NCBI GenBank assembly: GCA_026826555.1
Contig: JAKSZT010033094.1
Coordinates: 1,297,808-1,361,807, forward strand
DNA length: 64,000 nt
From: Tolypeutes matacus
Taxonomy: Eukaryota; Chordata; Mammalia; Cingulata; Chlamyphoridae
Reading direction: 5' to 3'
Below the pieces are notes generated by a model. The model saw nothing but the letters and a program-made list of their open reading frames with translations. It made no database searches and was not told the DNA's origin. Positions within the stretch are counted from its first letter, which is position 1. Each line of letters starts with the position of its first letter. Both the position numbers and the translations under genes were made by a program. Below, one piece after another: positions 21,691 through 33,442 of the stretch.

Positions 21691-23590
21691 ATTCCCTTTT
21701 GTCTTTTTTCTTAACTAAGTAGTTATATAATGCATAATACCCCCCAAAAAGAAGAACACCCTGACTGGTCCCCTAGGGACCCTTTTTGGCCCTCTTATCT
21801 TCTCTTCGCAGTAATTAGCATCACTGTCCTTATCTAGAGTGTGGCAAACATTATCTAACCATACTTATTTCTTCTAGCCCTATCATCTAACCAAAATGAC
21901 CCCTACCCTACTCTTTTTTTTTTTTTTTTATAGTTAGTAGTCAGTAACTTTATTTTTTTTATTTTATTTTTTTATATATGCATATATGTGTATTTGCTTA
22001 CAAAAATGTTATTTATATATATATATATACACATATATTTTAAGAGGTGCTTAGATTACCTAAAATATTACACGGAACCCACTGGGATTCCCATGTTGCC
22101 CACCTCCCACACCTCCCACCACATCCCACACAAACATCTCCCACAGTGTGGCCCACCAACCTCAATGAACTTACACATCCTGGAGCCTTGCCACCAACCA
22201 TAGACCACAGTTCACACTGTAGACCACACTCTCTCCCACTCAGTTCTGAGTGGTGTGTGCTGATTTAAAATGGCCTACATCCATTGCCACAACAGTAGTC
22301 AGGACAACCTCCAACTCCCAAAGAAGCCCCTGTATTTCAACTGCTCATCCCCTCCCTACCCAAAAAACTGTCAAGTGGCCACTGGCTCCACCTCATTGTT
22401 ATAATTTCTTGCATTGCAAGAATCACCATATGTGAGCAAGAGAATACCATCAAGTCCACTCTAGTCCATAGTTCTTCCCCCAATCCAGAGGCAACTGGGA
22501 TGGTGATGTCCACTCCAACTCCAAGTGAGAGAAGGCTTATATCCCATGGATATGGTGGCCTACCCTACTCTTTTTCTTCCTCCTCTGTCTCCCCTACTCC
22601 ACCTACAACTGGGAAACCAACCTTATCTTTAACATGTCTCAAATAATCGCCTCTCGACTTAAGTCTTTCAAACCACTGGGTTTGTCATAACAACCCTTAA
22701 GTAGCCCAATCTTTTATTTATGGAATACCCCTCGCCAATCTTTCACCAGTCTTCCCCAATGGAAGTCCCTGTATGATTAAGCAAAGAAAGTGACCTCCCA
22801 AAACATGTCCCATTTCACCTTCCTTTGGGAGTCTCATTCTGCCTCTCCCACAACTAAACCTACTTCCCTTGTTTTTATTTACAGTACAAAAGTTTTCATC
22901 CACATCAATTCAGAATATCAAAGCATTGGTGACATCCAACAAGTCAATAGGGCTCCCCCCTGGACCAGAAGGTGCCCCCTTAGCATTCTTAATCTGGTCA
23001 AACCTTGCCCAACCATCCTCACCAGAGTCAACCTGACCTTTCTAAATGTTTCAGATTTCCTCAAAAACTTCTCTGTCTCCCCTTAGGTTTCACCTTCCTT
23101 TGTAATGCCACTCAAGGGCCTGTAGCATTTTCTTGCCTTCTCACTGATCCAGAGCCAGATAGATAATGCACAACTGACTCTGTAATAAGACCCCAACTTA
23201 CACTCTTATAACTTTACCTCTCCCACCTGAAATAAAAGGGCAATCAGTTTAATTCTTGCTGGAGAAGGGCTTGGATTCAGACTTTTAGCTCCCTGGATAG
23301 GTTTAAGATACCAAAAACAAGTCATCCACAACTTCGGTGCCACCCTTGAAGTTTTAGCTCAGGAAACAGGGCAAGCCCTGCCAAGACTAACTAGCTCTTT
23401 CAATTCCCTTGCAACCATAACTATAGACAATCGATTAGCTTTAGATTACCTACTGGCAGAAGAGGGAGGCATCTGTACTGTTGCTAAAACATCCTGTTGT
23501 ACTTGGATCAACACCACTGGACAAGTGGAGACCAACATCCAGGAAATCTTCAAACAGGTCAAATGACAACATAAACCAGCAACCAAGAGA
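21691..23590 (+). pseudogene. ERV env relic, split by an L1 fragment
   Basis: Envelope gene remains, broken by stops and by the L1 piece at 21919-22557. The surface part (22580-23230) is weakly recognisable. The transmembrane part (about 23235-23560) is clearer: a hydrophobic, Gly-rich start, a heptad-like region, then the conserved disulfide motif C-x6-CC at 23474-23500 preceded by an immunosuppressive-domain-like block. A stop follows at about 23564. Degraded and not able to make a full protein. Confidence 0.7.
21919..22557 (-). mobile_element. 5'-truncated L1 fragment (long 3'UTR end) in env
   Basis: Minus-strand L1 3' end: T-run at 21915-21930, then the reverse complement of the same 3'UTR as at 15826, 54000 and 60700. 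It reaches inward only to 'catggatatggtgg'. Flanked by a direct repeat of about 17 bases (CCTACCCTACTCTTTTT at 21902-21918 and 22559-22575). Keeps the last 28 codons of the 3'UTR open frame (stop at 22461-22463). Confidence 0.9.
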
Positions 23591-23675
23591 CAGAGGGTAA
23601 CTGAAGCAAGTTGACATACCAATGATCCTTGTGGTACTTATAAAGATCCCTGCCCCTTCTTGGAAAGAGGAACTG

Positions 23676-24040
23676 TAACAAATCAGGCTGATGCCAGCAA
23701 AGTCTGCTGATCTTCGCCAGTTGGCCACAATCTTACACCAACATCCTGCTTGCTGATTAACACACTGGAACCGAAGGTCACCCTGTCCAGGCAGCTCAAA
23801 TCCCCCTTGTAGCTCAAGCAACTCACGCCCCATTCCCCTCATAACTCTCATAGCTCATAAATCCCTCATCTGTCCCCATTCCTGCACACCATTCTTTTGT
23901 CTCAAGCAGCCATATAAGCTGCTCCCCCAGCTCAGCCTTTTGAGCAGAAATCTCTTTTGGTACTGCTCCACATTAACTCAACTTTCGCTCAATAAACTTG
24001 CTCTATACCCTTTTTAAGTCTGTTTATTTTATTTTTAGCA
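23676..24040 (+). mobile_element. Probable ERV 3' LTR
   Basis: Begins TGTAACAAATC right after a purine-rich 'tggaaagaggaac', which would serve as the polypurine tract. Contains 'cagccatataagctgctcc' (TATA-like) and 'gctcaataaacttgctc' (polyadenylation signal) in LTR order, and ends ...TTTTTAGCA. By eye it does not match the 5' LTR at 17331, so either it is very diverged or the locus is a chimera of two proviruses. Confidence 0.6.
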
Positions 24041-24355
24041 TAATATATTCTTTGGGAGTGGCCTAGTCAAAGAATACTAAGTAGATTATCTTGGTATCCT
24101 AAAGTTCGTAGTTGAAACACAGAAGTGCAGTGATAAAGACCAAGGCCTAGCAGAATACTGTTTTGAAACTTCCGTCCTGGGTTATGGGCCCAATATATTC
24201 CTACTGCAACACTCTGCTCTGGGTGCAGGTTTTTATAATTAATCTTCAAGTTAAATGATTTACTCTCACTCTCTCAGCTGCTTCCCACAGGAAAGCCTCA
24301 GTCTAATTTGATGCACCTGTAGCAATAACATGGTCAAGGGATTTCATTTGCCTTA
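24041..24355. other. Non-repetitive spacer
   Basis: No gene, repeat or motif recognised between the ERV end and the next LTR. Confidence 0.4.
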
Positions 24356-24860
24356 TATGGCAGTTTGAAATTATTTTATGAATCCCCAAAAGAGAAATGT
24401 TTTAAACTAATGCATTCCTGTGGGTGTGAGACCCAGTTGACTGAATTATGTCAGTGGGGCATAATTCATGTTGAGTCTCTGCCCTCTTGCTGGGTCTGCT
24501 ATAAAGGGAGACACAGAGACTCAGACAGATACGGGAAAAAGGGAGCTGGCATATTTGATTCTGCAATGTTGAGAGAAAGGATTGCTTAAACTTGAAGCCC
24601 CCAAGAGGCTGGGCCCACAGAGCACCCAAGAGAAGATCAGCCTTGCTATATGCCTGAGGGTGGACAGCTGAACTTGGGAAGAGAGCAGAACAGCCGAAAC
24701 TGATATAGCTGACTTTGGTGAGAAAGCACCTCTTATGGTGCCTTGAGTTGGACTTTTCATGGCTTTGGAACTGTGAGCTTTTACCCCAAATAAATACCCT
24801 TTATAAAAGCCAACACATTTCTGGTACTTTGCATCGGCAGCCCTTTGGCAAACTAAAACA
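24356..24860 (+). mobile_element. MaLR-like solo LTR, subtype 1
   Basis: Same family as 13407-14073 ('gaatccccaaaagagaaatg', 'tgctgggtctgctataaa', 'ttggacttttcatgg', 'aataaataccctttataaa'), with a large internal deletion relative to it. Ends GGCAAACTAAAACA. Flanked by CCTTA (24351-24355) and CCTTG (24861-24865), a 5-bp duplication with one change. Confidence 0.8.
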
Positions 24861-25087
24861 CCTTGTCTCTACAATGTCTTGTATAATGAAGAAGAAAATA
24901 TTGATGGACCCCACAAATGGCATCTCCAAATTAAAAATTGCAACAAAAATAAATTGAAGGGTAGCTTTCACCTGGCAAATTAATTTAAAACTTGCTCACA
25001 GGTTTGTTTGTTTTTTTTAATCAGATCACAAAAGAGGTAAAACGGAGCACAAGTATTATTTTCAGCTGGTTACTTGGTTCCCATGTG

Positions 25088-25210
25088 AAACTCATAGTAG
25101 CCCTCTGAGGCAGGTTCCATTTTCCTCGTTTGTTTATAGGAGGTTACAGAGAGGCCGAGGGAGCTGAAGACACACTCCAGGCTTTGGGACAAGTGGAGAC
25201 CAACACTCAG
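25088..25210 (-). repeat. MIR relic
   Basis: 'tagccctctgaggcaggttccattttcctcgtttgtttataggaggttacagagagg' follows the MIR core read from the minus strand. Diverged. Confidence 0.6.
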
Positions 25211-25799
25211 GCAGTCCAGCTCTTAAGACACTTGATTATACCTCCTAGGGTGTAGACATCATGAGTTCCAAGTGCTGAGGGATGGATCAGATCCCCTGAT
25301 GGAAAGCCTTTCAGCAACAGAGCTCATTTTATTGGTGTAAAACAAGCTTTGCAATTCTAATTGTTTTTCACTACCCAGGATGGGGACAAAGTTCACTTAT
25401 CAAAGTAGGAGACTCTAAGGGATGAAAAAGAAAAGAGCTTCCACACTGCTACCATAGAAACCCCAACCCCCACCCCCCACCCCACCCCACCAGTGAGGGC
25501 TTGCTCACTGTGAACCTTTGAGCCGGTTTAAAGGAGCCTTGGAGCATTTGATGGGGGAGGGGCCTCAACCCCTGCTCTGCTTGAGCAGTCCCCCTCCTGG
25601 ACTTCTCCATGCCTGCAGCTCTCTGCGCCCTGGGCTGGAAACACTGGCTTGGGCCAGCGTTGCTTGCAGCTGGCTGTGTGATCTCGAACAGGTCATCCTC
25701 CTAGAGCCCTAAAAGTTCAGCCACAAACTGTGGCTTTCTCCTGACTATACTGGGCAGAGGGTCGGTGAGAAGGGAGGAGGGAGACCAGTAGTGGGCAGG

Positions 25800-26320
25800 G
25801 CTTCTGCGGGGAGTCCTGTAGGAAGTTCCTGCCACTCTTTGTAATGCGCCTGGAGCTTTACCTGGGGATTTCCCGGTTGCGTGGGGGTGGGGAGAACAGC
25901 CCAGCTTCCAGGGTCGACTTGCTCCGAGGAGTGTGGGCTCGTAGAGGAGACCGCCCTGCTCCTTTTCCGGCTGATTCTTCTTTCCTGACCTTCATGTTGA
26001 CTCTGCTGAGGAGTCCACTTCTCCGGGGCTCAGTCACTGGCACGGAGTAAGCTGAACACATCTCAGTGATTCAGCCAGAGGGCCGGGCTAGCGTGCATTA
26101 AAGAGCCAGAAGCCTCCTGCCTTGCGCGCCCTGGGCCCTCAGGCGCCCCCTCCTCAACCGGAGATTTGCCCGGGACTCACACGGGAGCGCCAGTGGCTCT
26201 GGGACGAGTCGGGCAACGTCCACAGTGAGTGAAAAGCTCCCTGTGTGCAGCCTGACGTTGAGAAGCGAGCTTTGCCACGGCTAGCGCGAGATGCGTATTT
26301 CTTAAATAACGAGCACAGAA
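25800..26320. promoter_or_regulatory. Modest CpG-rich block, possible promoter
   Basis: CpG dinucleotides (roughly 30 by eye) and raised GC in otherwise AT-rich, low-repeat DNA. Short open frames here have no recognisable domain. No TATA box, exon or splice-site pair can be assigned. It could be the edge of a promoter or a first exon of a gene outside this window. Confidence 0.4.
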
Positions 26321-28288
26321 CTTCCATTTTTTTCGCTGTTGTCGTGTGAAGGATTCTTTATCACGTAATAATTTAGCAGGATTTATTTTACTAGACATCC
26401 ATTTACTGAGGGGGTTTCCAGCTGGAAATCTGGCATATCGCAGGGATTTTTTTTTTTTTTTTTTGGTAGCGAGTCCGGATTGTTTCTGGAAACAATTCTA
26501 ATACCCAGAGAAAGGGGAAAAGCATATCCAATTCTGAAACGAATATGCAAAATATTGGGACCTTCCAATTGAAGTTGGGGACAGGTCGAGGGGAAAGGGA
26601 AAATGTACACTTTTCTAATTATCATTTTTACCAGTTGCTTTAACGCTAATGTAATTGAAACAAATGTTGAAAATTTTACGTCTTAAAACTCCCAACTTGT
26701 TTTAATTTTAAATATCTTTTTCATGCTAAAAACGAAATTTATTTTTACTTCGCTGGCTTTAATGGAAGCAAACTTGTGTTAGTGGAGAAATTACAGACTG
26801 AGCTGTACGGCGAAAAAAGCGCGTTTATTTGGGGCCTTAGAAATTGCAATTCGGGGAGCAATGATTAAGGTAGCAATCCAAATGGTGGCCCGTTTTGAGG
26901 CTTTCAAGCAAGGTTTTTTGAAGAAAAAGATTAGTTGTATGCAAAGAATTATGATCGGATATTTAGGGCTTTACAAATGCCCTTCAAGTTAGACAAATGG
27001 TTTCTTTAACTTGTAGTAGTTACAATGGCTTCGAGAAACATTTTGCTTTTACCTGCATAAGAGTAATGTCTGAATGGCCTCCCTACTGTTTTAAATCTCT
27101 TAGCCAGAGTAAGTCCATTCTGTTGTATTAATTTTCTCATTTGTCAGTAAAACTTTTGAAATATACCTAATCCATCTCTTTCTCTGTATTTTTATATATG
27201 CCTCTTCCAAATTAGGATAATTTTGTACAAAGTAAAATTCATGCATTAAGAGAAATCCGTTTTTGAAGAACAAAACATGACAGTAATTTTTCGTACCTGC
27301 TATTGCACATTGCTTAAAACTATTTAGGATGAAAATCCTCAGGAACTTAAATTGGTAGAATAATTAAAAGCCAAGCCAATGACTGCTTTTTGTAAATCAG
27401 ATGCATTCATTAATACTAAATTTCTCCTGTTAAAAATTCCAAATCTAAATCCAATTATTTTAATTTTTCATATCTCCATTTGAATGGATCAACCTATTAT
27501 ATAATCTCAATTTTTATATGCCTCTTGCCCATAATAATATTTTCCTCTGGTAATGAACCAATTTCAAATTCTTTTGGTTCTGTTCACTAGTTCTTACTTC
27601 AATGAATTCTGCACCTAAAAGCTCTCTCTGAAACTGAAATATTTATTATCATTTCACAGCCCTGCTTTAACTTTTTAGATAGCTCCCCACTGGTGTTAGA
27701 ACAAGGACCTTAGGACTTATAATGAATGGCCTTCAGACCCTCAGTGCTCTTTTCTGCTGCCCTTTCCTGTCCAGTCCACCCGATTTGCCTGCAGTACATT
27801 CTGTGCTCACTTTCTGGAAAGAGCAGGCTCTCTGTTTTCTCAGGGATTTTACACATGTATCCTTTAAACTAATTTGTATCCCAAGCAAATTTTCTAAGAC
27901 TTTGTCCAGCCAAATCCTTAATGTTTTTCCAATTTCCCATCTCCACAAATGAAGTCCTTCAGGTATTACGTGCAGAAGTTAATTTTGCCATTTCACTCTA
28001 CATTATCTCTTCTAAAATAGATAAACTCCACAGGGCAGATGATTATTTGATTTCCCAGTATAATCCAACTCCCTGACTGAAATTGATCATCCCTTCCATT
28101 TAGAATGTTGCTGAATAGGTAGACTAGAAAGATTTTTTGATGAAAACATTAAAATATAGTAAATGCTTACCTAAAATAACTGCTCTTAAAATATATATAT
28201 TACAACATTTTTTTCTCAGAACAGTAAATTTTTAAGAGTAAATATTATGAAGAAAACTGGATATCTTCCATAAAATTTTGTCTAAGAT
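26321..28288. other. Low-repeat AT-rich DNA
   Basis: About 2 kb without recognisable transposons except possible very old scraps. Scattered CpGs survive near 26810-26850 ('gtacggcgaaaaaagcgcg'). No coding frame longer than chance. Such stretches can hold conserved non-coding elements, but that needs a cross-species alignment. Confidence 0.4.
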
Positions 28289-28298
28289 ATCTAATATG

Positions 28299-28734
28299 GG
28301 GGGCAGATGTGGCTCAAATGGTTGGGCGTCCGTCTGTCATATGGAGAGACCTGGGCTCGATCCCCGGGACCTCCCGGTTAAATAAAAAATATATATACAG
28401 AAGGCTCATGGGCTGCCAGGCTCTGTGCCGGTGAGCTGCCAGGCCCCGGGAGCCATGCAGCAAGATGATGACATAACAGGGGAGAGACAAGACGAGATGC
28501 TCCGAAAGCTCTGAAAATCAGGAACTGAGGTGGTGCAGGTGGCAGAACACCTCTCTTCTACATCGGAGGTCTTCAGGATCGAATCCCACTGAAGACTGGA
28601 GGAGAAGGATGAGAAGAAATGGCGGGAAACAGACACAGAGAATTGCCCAGTGAATGGACACAAAACAGCAAATGGGGAAAGGGGCATTTAAAATGGATAA
28701 AGTAAATAAATAAATCTTAAAAAAAAAAAAAAAA
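28299..28734 (+). repeat. Dimeric tRNA SINE
   Basis: Same architecture as 8172-8632: first head with 'gcagatgtggctcaaatgg' and B box 'ggctcgatccc', middle 'aagatgatgacataacagg', second head with 'gaggtggtgcaggtggcag', then (AAATAA)n and poly(A). Flanked by a perfect 10-bp duplication ATCTAATATG (28289-28298, 28735-28744). Confidence 0.92.
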
Positions 28735-28744
28735 ATCTAATATG

Positions 28745-29655
28745 TTGGTGTACAGTTTGGTTGGCTCTTCAGTTTCTAGTTCCTTCAAGTGTAAAATTGT
28801 TATTGAATTAAGATGATTGCTCTTTTTTAATGTGTTATACATTTTTAAGATTTATTCCCACCCCCCAGTTGATTTTGTGCTCGCTGTCTGCTCTCTGTGT
28901 GTCCTTCTGTGTCTGCTTGTCTTCTCTTTAAGTGGCACCAGGAACTGATCCTGGGACCTTCTGGAGTGGGAGAGAGGCGCTCAGTCTCTTGCGCCACCTC
29001 AGCTCCCTGGTCTGCGGCATCTCTTATTGTCTCTCCTCTGTGTCTCTCTTTGTTGCATCATCTTGCTGCTCCAGCTGTCCTGCATGAGCCAGCTCTCCTG
29101 TGCAGGCCAGCTTGCCTTTCACCAGGAGGCCCCGGGAATCGAACCCTGGACCTCCCATATGGTAGATGGGAGTCCAATCGCTTGAGCCACATCTGTTTCC
29201 TTATACAATTTTTATGAGCAGTGAATTCATTCTGTAAGTTGATATGTTGTGTATTCATTTTTGTTTGTCTCAATGTGTTTTTAAATTCCATTTTGATTTA
29301 TTCTGTCAAACATTGGTTATTTAAGAGTATGTTTAATTTCCACAGATTTATGAATTTTCAAGTTGCCCTTCTACTGATTTCTATTTTCATTCCATTTTGG
29401 TCACAGAAGATATTTATGATTTAGTGCTTTTATGTATGTTGTGGGGTTACATATGGTTTACCTTGGGGAAGAATCTATGTGTACTTGAGCAGAATATATA
29501 TTCTGCTGGGTCTAGTTTGTTTATAGGGTTGTACAAGACCTCTATCTACTTATTGATTTTTTTCTCTAGTTGTTTTAGCCATTCTTGAAATTGGGAAATT
29601 GTTTCCATCCATTATTGTGGAACTTTATATTGTTCTCTTCAATTCTGTCAGTGTG
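28745..29655 (-). mobile_element. L1 ORF2 fragment (endonuclease end and linker)
   Basis: Minus-strand L1 relic reading from 29640 down: ATFPN/MDGNNFPISRMAKT-like, then 'SSTHRFFPKVN' and 'DQNGMKIEISRRAT' type sequence, ending near 28750 at 'ELETEEP'. Older and more decayed than most L1s here. Split by the dimeric SINE at 28848-29200. A (TG)n/(TA)n run lies at 29650-29690. Confidence 0.65.
28848..29200 (-). repeat. Dimeric tRNA SINE, minus strand
   Basis: Two tRNA-like heads in minus orientation (near 29110-29200 with B box 'ggttcgattccc', and near 28930-29005) and a T-rich tail complement at 28848-28860. Flanked by TTATACATTTTTA (28835-28847) and TTATACAATTTTTA (29201-29214). Confidence 0.85.
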
Positions 29656-29689
29656 TGTCTGTGTGTATATATATATACATATATTTAAT

Positions 29690-30756
29690 TTTTTTATTAG
29701 AGAAGTTGTGGGTGTGCAAAACAAACATGCTTAAAATACAGGATTCCTGTACACCACCTCACCAGCAACATCTTACATTGATGTGGAACAATTGTTACAA
29801 ATGATAGTACTTTTAAAATAATATACTATTTTTTTAACAGTAGTTACCATTGTTACAAATGATGGAAGATTATTAAAATAATACTGTTATCTATCATCCA
29901 AGATTTACATTAGATGTATTCCCCCCCCATATACCACCCTATTGTTAATGCCTTGTATTAGTATCATGTATTTATTATAATTCCTAGAAGTACATTCTTA
30001 TACATGTACTATTAACTATAGTCCATCGTCTACAATAGGGTTCTCTGTGATGTACAGTCCTGTGTTTTATCTTTAAATTTTTATTCTGGTAATATATACA
30101 ACCTAAAGTTTTCCCTTTTAACCGCTTTCACATATATAGTTCAGTGCTTTGGTTTGCACTCACAATAATGTGCTATCTATCATCACTATCATACATTTCC
30201 AAAATGTATAGGTTGAACTTTACGTTCAACCTAAATAGAAATTCTGTACAAATTAAATATCAACTCCCCATTCTCTACCTCCAATTTATCTCCTGGTAAC
30301 CTATATTCTAGAGTCTAACTCTATGAGTTTCCGTATTATAATTAGTTCATATCAGTGAGATCATGTATTTGTCTTTTTGTGTCTGGCATATTTTTGTCAG
30401 TATAATGTTCCCCAGGTTCATCTAAGCTGTCACATGCATCAGGACTTCATTCCTTTTTATGGCTGAATAATATTCCATTGTATGAATATTCCTTATTTTT
30501 GTTTATCCATTCATAAGTTGTTTGAAATTTTGGTTGTTTCTGTCCTTTGGCAATTGTTAATAATGCCACTATGAACATCAGTGTTAAAATAATCTGTTCA
30601 TATCCCTGCTTTCAATCCTGGGTATATATCTAGTAGTGTGATTGCCAGATCATATGAAAATTCTATACTTGGATTCCTAAGGAACTCTTAACCTGCATTC
30701 CTACCAGCAATGAATGACTGTTTCTATTTATCCACATCCTCTCCAACACTTGTAGT

Positions 30757-30797
<41 letters not shown>

Positions 30798-31084
30798 GTG
30801 GCCCTTCTAGTGAGTGTGAAATGATATCCCGTTTTGGTTTTGATTTGAATTTCACTAAGAGCTACTGATGTTGAACATCTTCTCATGTGCTTTTTAGCCA
30901 TATGTATATCTTCTTTGGAGACATGTCCATTCAAGTCTTTTGCCCATTTTAAAATTGGGTTGTCTTTTTATTGAGAATCGTATGATTTCTTTATATAGTC
31001 TGGCTATTAACCCTTATTGGATATATGGTTTCCAAATATTTTCTCCCATTGTATGGGTTGTCTTTTAACTTTCATTACAAAAGC
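29690..31084 (-). mobile_element. L1 copy G, left part: ORF2 C terminus and 3'UTR
   Basis: Minus-strand L1. The ORF2 C-terminal block is readable around 30390-31080 (YSAIKRNE-like near 30470, HTHMKRCSTS near 30880). Below it (30330-29690) lies a 3'UTR of about 650 bases of a different type from the others. A plus-strand L1 (31113-33414) interrupts it; the same element continues at 33443-34930. Confidence 0.8.
30761..30793. repeat. (TG)n microsatellite
   Basis: About 16 TG units inside the L1 ORF2 relic. Confidence 0.95.
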
Positions 31085-31112
31085 CTTAGATGTACAAACG
31101 TTTTTAATTTTG

Positions 31113-33414
31113 GGGTTGGAAGACTAAATATTGTGAAGATGTCAGTCCTACCCAAACTGATTTATAGATTCAATGCAATACCAATAAAAATTCCAATAGT
31201 GTACTTTACAGAAATAGAAAGAGTAATTGCAAAATATTTGGAAGGGAAAGGGCACCAAATATACAAAAACATCCTAAAAAAGAATGATGTGGGAGGACTC
31301 TCTCTACGTAACATTGAAACATATTACAAAGCTACAGTGGTCAAAACAGCATGGTATTGACATAAAGGTAGACACACTGATCAGTGGATTTAAGTCCAGA
31401 AATAAACCCTCACCTTTATGGTTAACTGGTTTTTTGACAAACCTACCAAATCCTGAGACAAAACAGTCTCTTCAGTGAATAGTGCTGGGAGAACTGGTAT
31501 CCATAACCAAAAGAAAGAGGACCCCTATCTCATTCCCTAAATATAAAAGCCAGGACCATAAAAATACTAGAGAAAAAGTAGGGAAAAATCTTAAAGACCT
31601 GGTAGTAGGTAGTGGTTTCTTGGACTTTACATCTCAAGCATGAACAACAAAGAAAAAATAGATAAACGGGACCTCCTCAAAATTAAACATTTTCGCACCT
31701 CAAATGACTGTCAAAAGGGTGAAAAGGCAGCTAACTCAATGGGAAAAAAAATTTGGTAATCACCTATCCAATAATGGTTTACTACCCATGCTATAAAAAG
31801 AAATGCTACAACTCAACAATAAAAGGACAACCCAATTACAAAATGGAGTAAAGACTTGAATAGATGTTGTCCAAAAAAGAAATACAAATGGCAAAAAAAC
31901 ACATGAAAAAATGTTCAACATTACTAGCAATTGGGGAGATGCAGATCAAGACTACAATGAGATATCATTTCACATCTATAAGAATGGCCTCTATTAAAAA
32001 GACAGAGAACTACAAGTGTTGGAGAGGATGTGCAGAGATAGAAATACTTACTCACTGTTGGTGGGAATGTAGAATGGTAGAGCCACTGTGAAGGACTGTT
32101 TGGCAGTTCCTAAAGAAGTTGAATATAGATTTGCCAGGTGACTTGGCAATGCCACTACTGGGTATACCCAGAAGAACTGAGAGCAATGACATGAACAGAC
32201 ATCTGCACACTGATGTTCATAGTGGCATTATTCACAATTGCCAAAACATATGTCCATCAATTGATGAAAGGATAAACTGTGGTGTATACACACGATGGAA
32301 TATTATGCAACTGTAAGAAAAAATGAAGTTGTGAAGAACATGACAACATGGACGAACATGAAGGACATTATGTTGAGTGAAGGACACCAGGCACAAAAGG
32401 ACATATACTGTATTATTGTGCTACTGTGAACTAAATATATTGTGTAATCTCATGTAGTTAATAACTTGTATATGGTTAATAACTTGTATATGGGTCAACA
32501 GAAAACAGAATGAGGTTAGAGAATGGAAAGCTGAGGTTTAACTTATGCAGAATTGGTAAAAAGGATGTGGTTTAAGCTTTGGAAATGAATAGAAAAGGTT
32601 AAAGCCCAACATAATGTTTGTAATTAGCAATACTATTATGTGGGTATGACAGTGGTTTAAAGGGAAAGTCTAAGATCATGTATATTACTAAAAGGAAAGC
32701 TGAAAAATGTAACAGCATAGTAAAACATAGTAAAACCATGTGTGAAATACGAATATGGGTAAAATTGCATATATAAGATGGTTTTTCTTTAAAACTGAGC
32801 AAATGTATGTTAATATTGTAAGATGTTGATATCAGAACGAAAAAAACCATTATGCTAAGTGAAAGAAACCAGACACAAAATACTGCAAATTGTATGATCC
32901 CATTTATATAAAATGTAAATATAAATCAATTTATAAAGATGAAATTAGATTAGTGGTTCTGTAGGGCTGGGAAAGGATAGAGAGATTTGAGAGGTGTCTG
33001 CTAAGGGGCGTGGGGTTTTTCTTTTTGGGGTAATGAAATTGGTCTAAAATTTTTTGTGGTGATAAGTGCACAACATTGTGATTACATTAAAAGCCATTGA
33101 TTATACATTTGGATAGATTGTGTGGTATGTGGATATATCTCAATAAAACTGCTAAATAAATAAATAAATGTGCAAGAATAGCCAGAAATAGCAGCTATGT
33201 ACCCCAGAGGAAGCATAGAGAGATTGAGAGGTGAAGAATTTTACTTGTTTGTTTTTTGTTTATTATTATTATTGAAATAATGAAAATGCTTTAATAATGA
33301 TTGAAGTTATGAATGCCCAGCATGTGATTATGCCAAATGCCGTTGATTGTACACTTTGGATGAATTATATGCTTTATAATATGTATCAACAAAATTATTT
33401 TTTTTAAAAAAGGT
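31113..33414 (+). mobile_element. L1 copy F, 5'-truncated, inserted in another L1
   Basis: Starts in ORF2 with [27 protein letters not shown] (read in pieces), continues through [20 protein letters not shown] and the C-terminal block (32000-32400). It then has the short-type 3'UTR up to 32840, a second L1-like 3' end (32840-33170) and a third terminal segment ending 'tatgtatcaacaaaatt' (33411). Flanked by 28-bp direct repeats with two or three mismatches (31085-31112, 33415-33442) taken from the host L1. Frameshifts and deletions make it inactive. Confidence 0.9.
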
Positions 33415-33442
33415 CTTAGATATACAAAAGTTTTTAATTTTG

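Noticed and set aside
22047..22435. Pro/His-rich frames on the plus strand (also 60782-61369)
   Set aside because: They are antisense to the L1 3'UTR and repeat wherever that 3'UTR occurs; start and end differ between copies.
23450..23851. 133-codon frame on the minus strand
   Set aside because: It lies antisense to the ERV env end and the 3' LTR and resembles nothing; a shadow frame.
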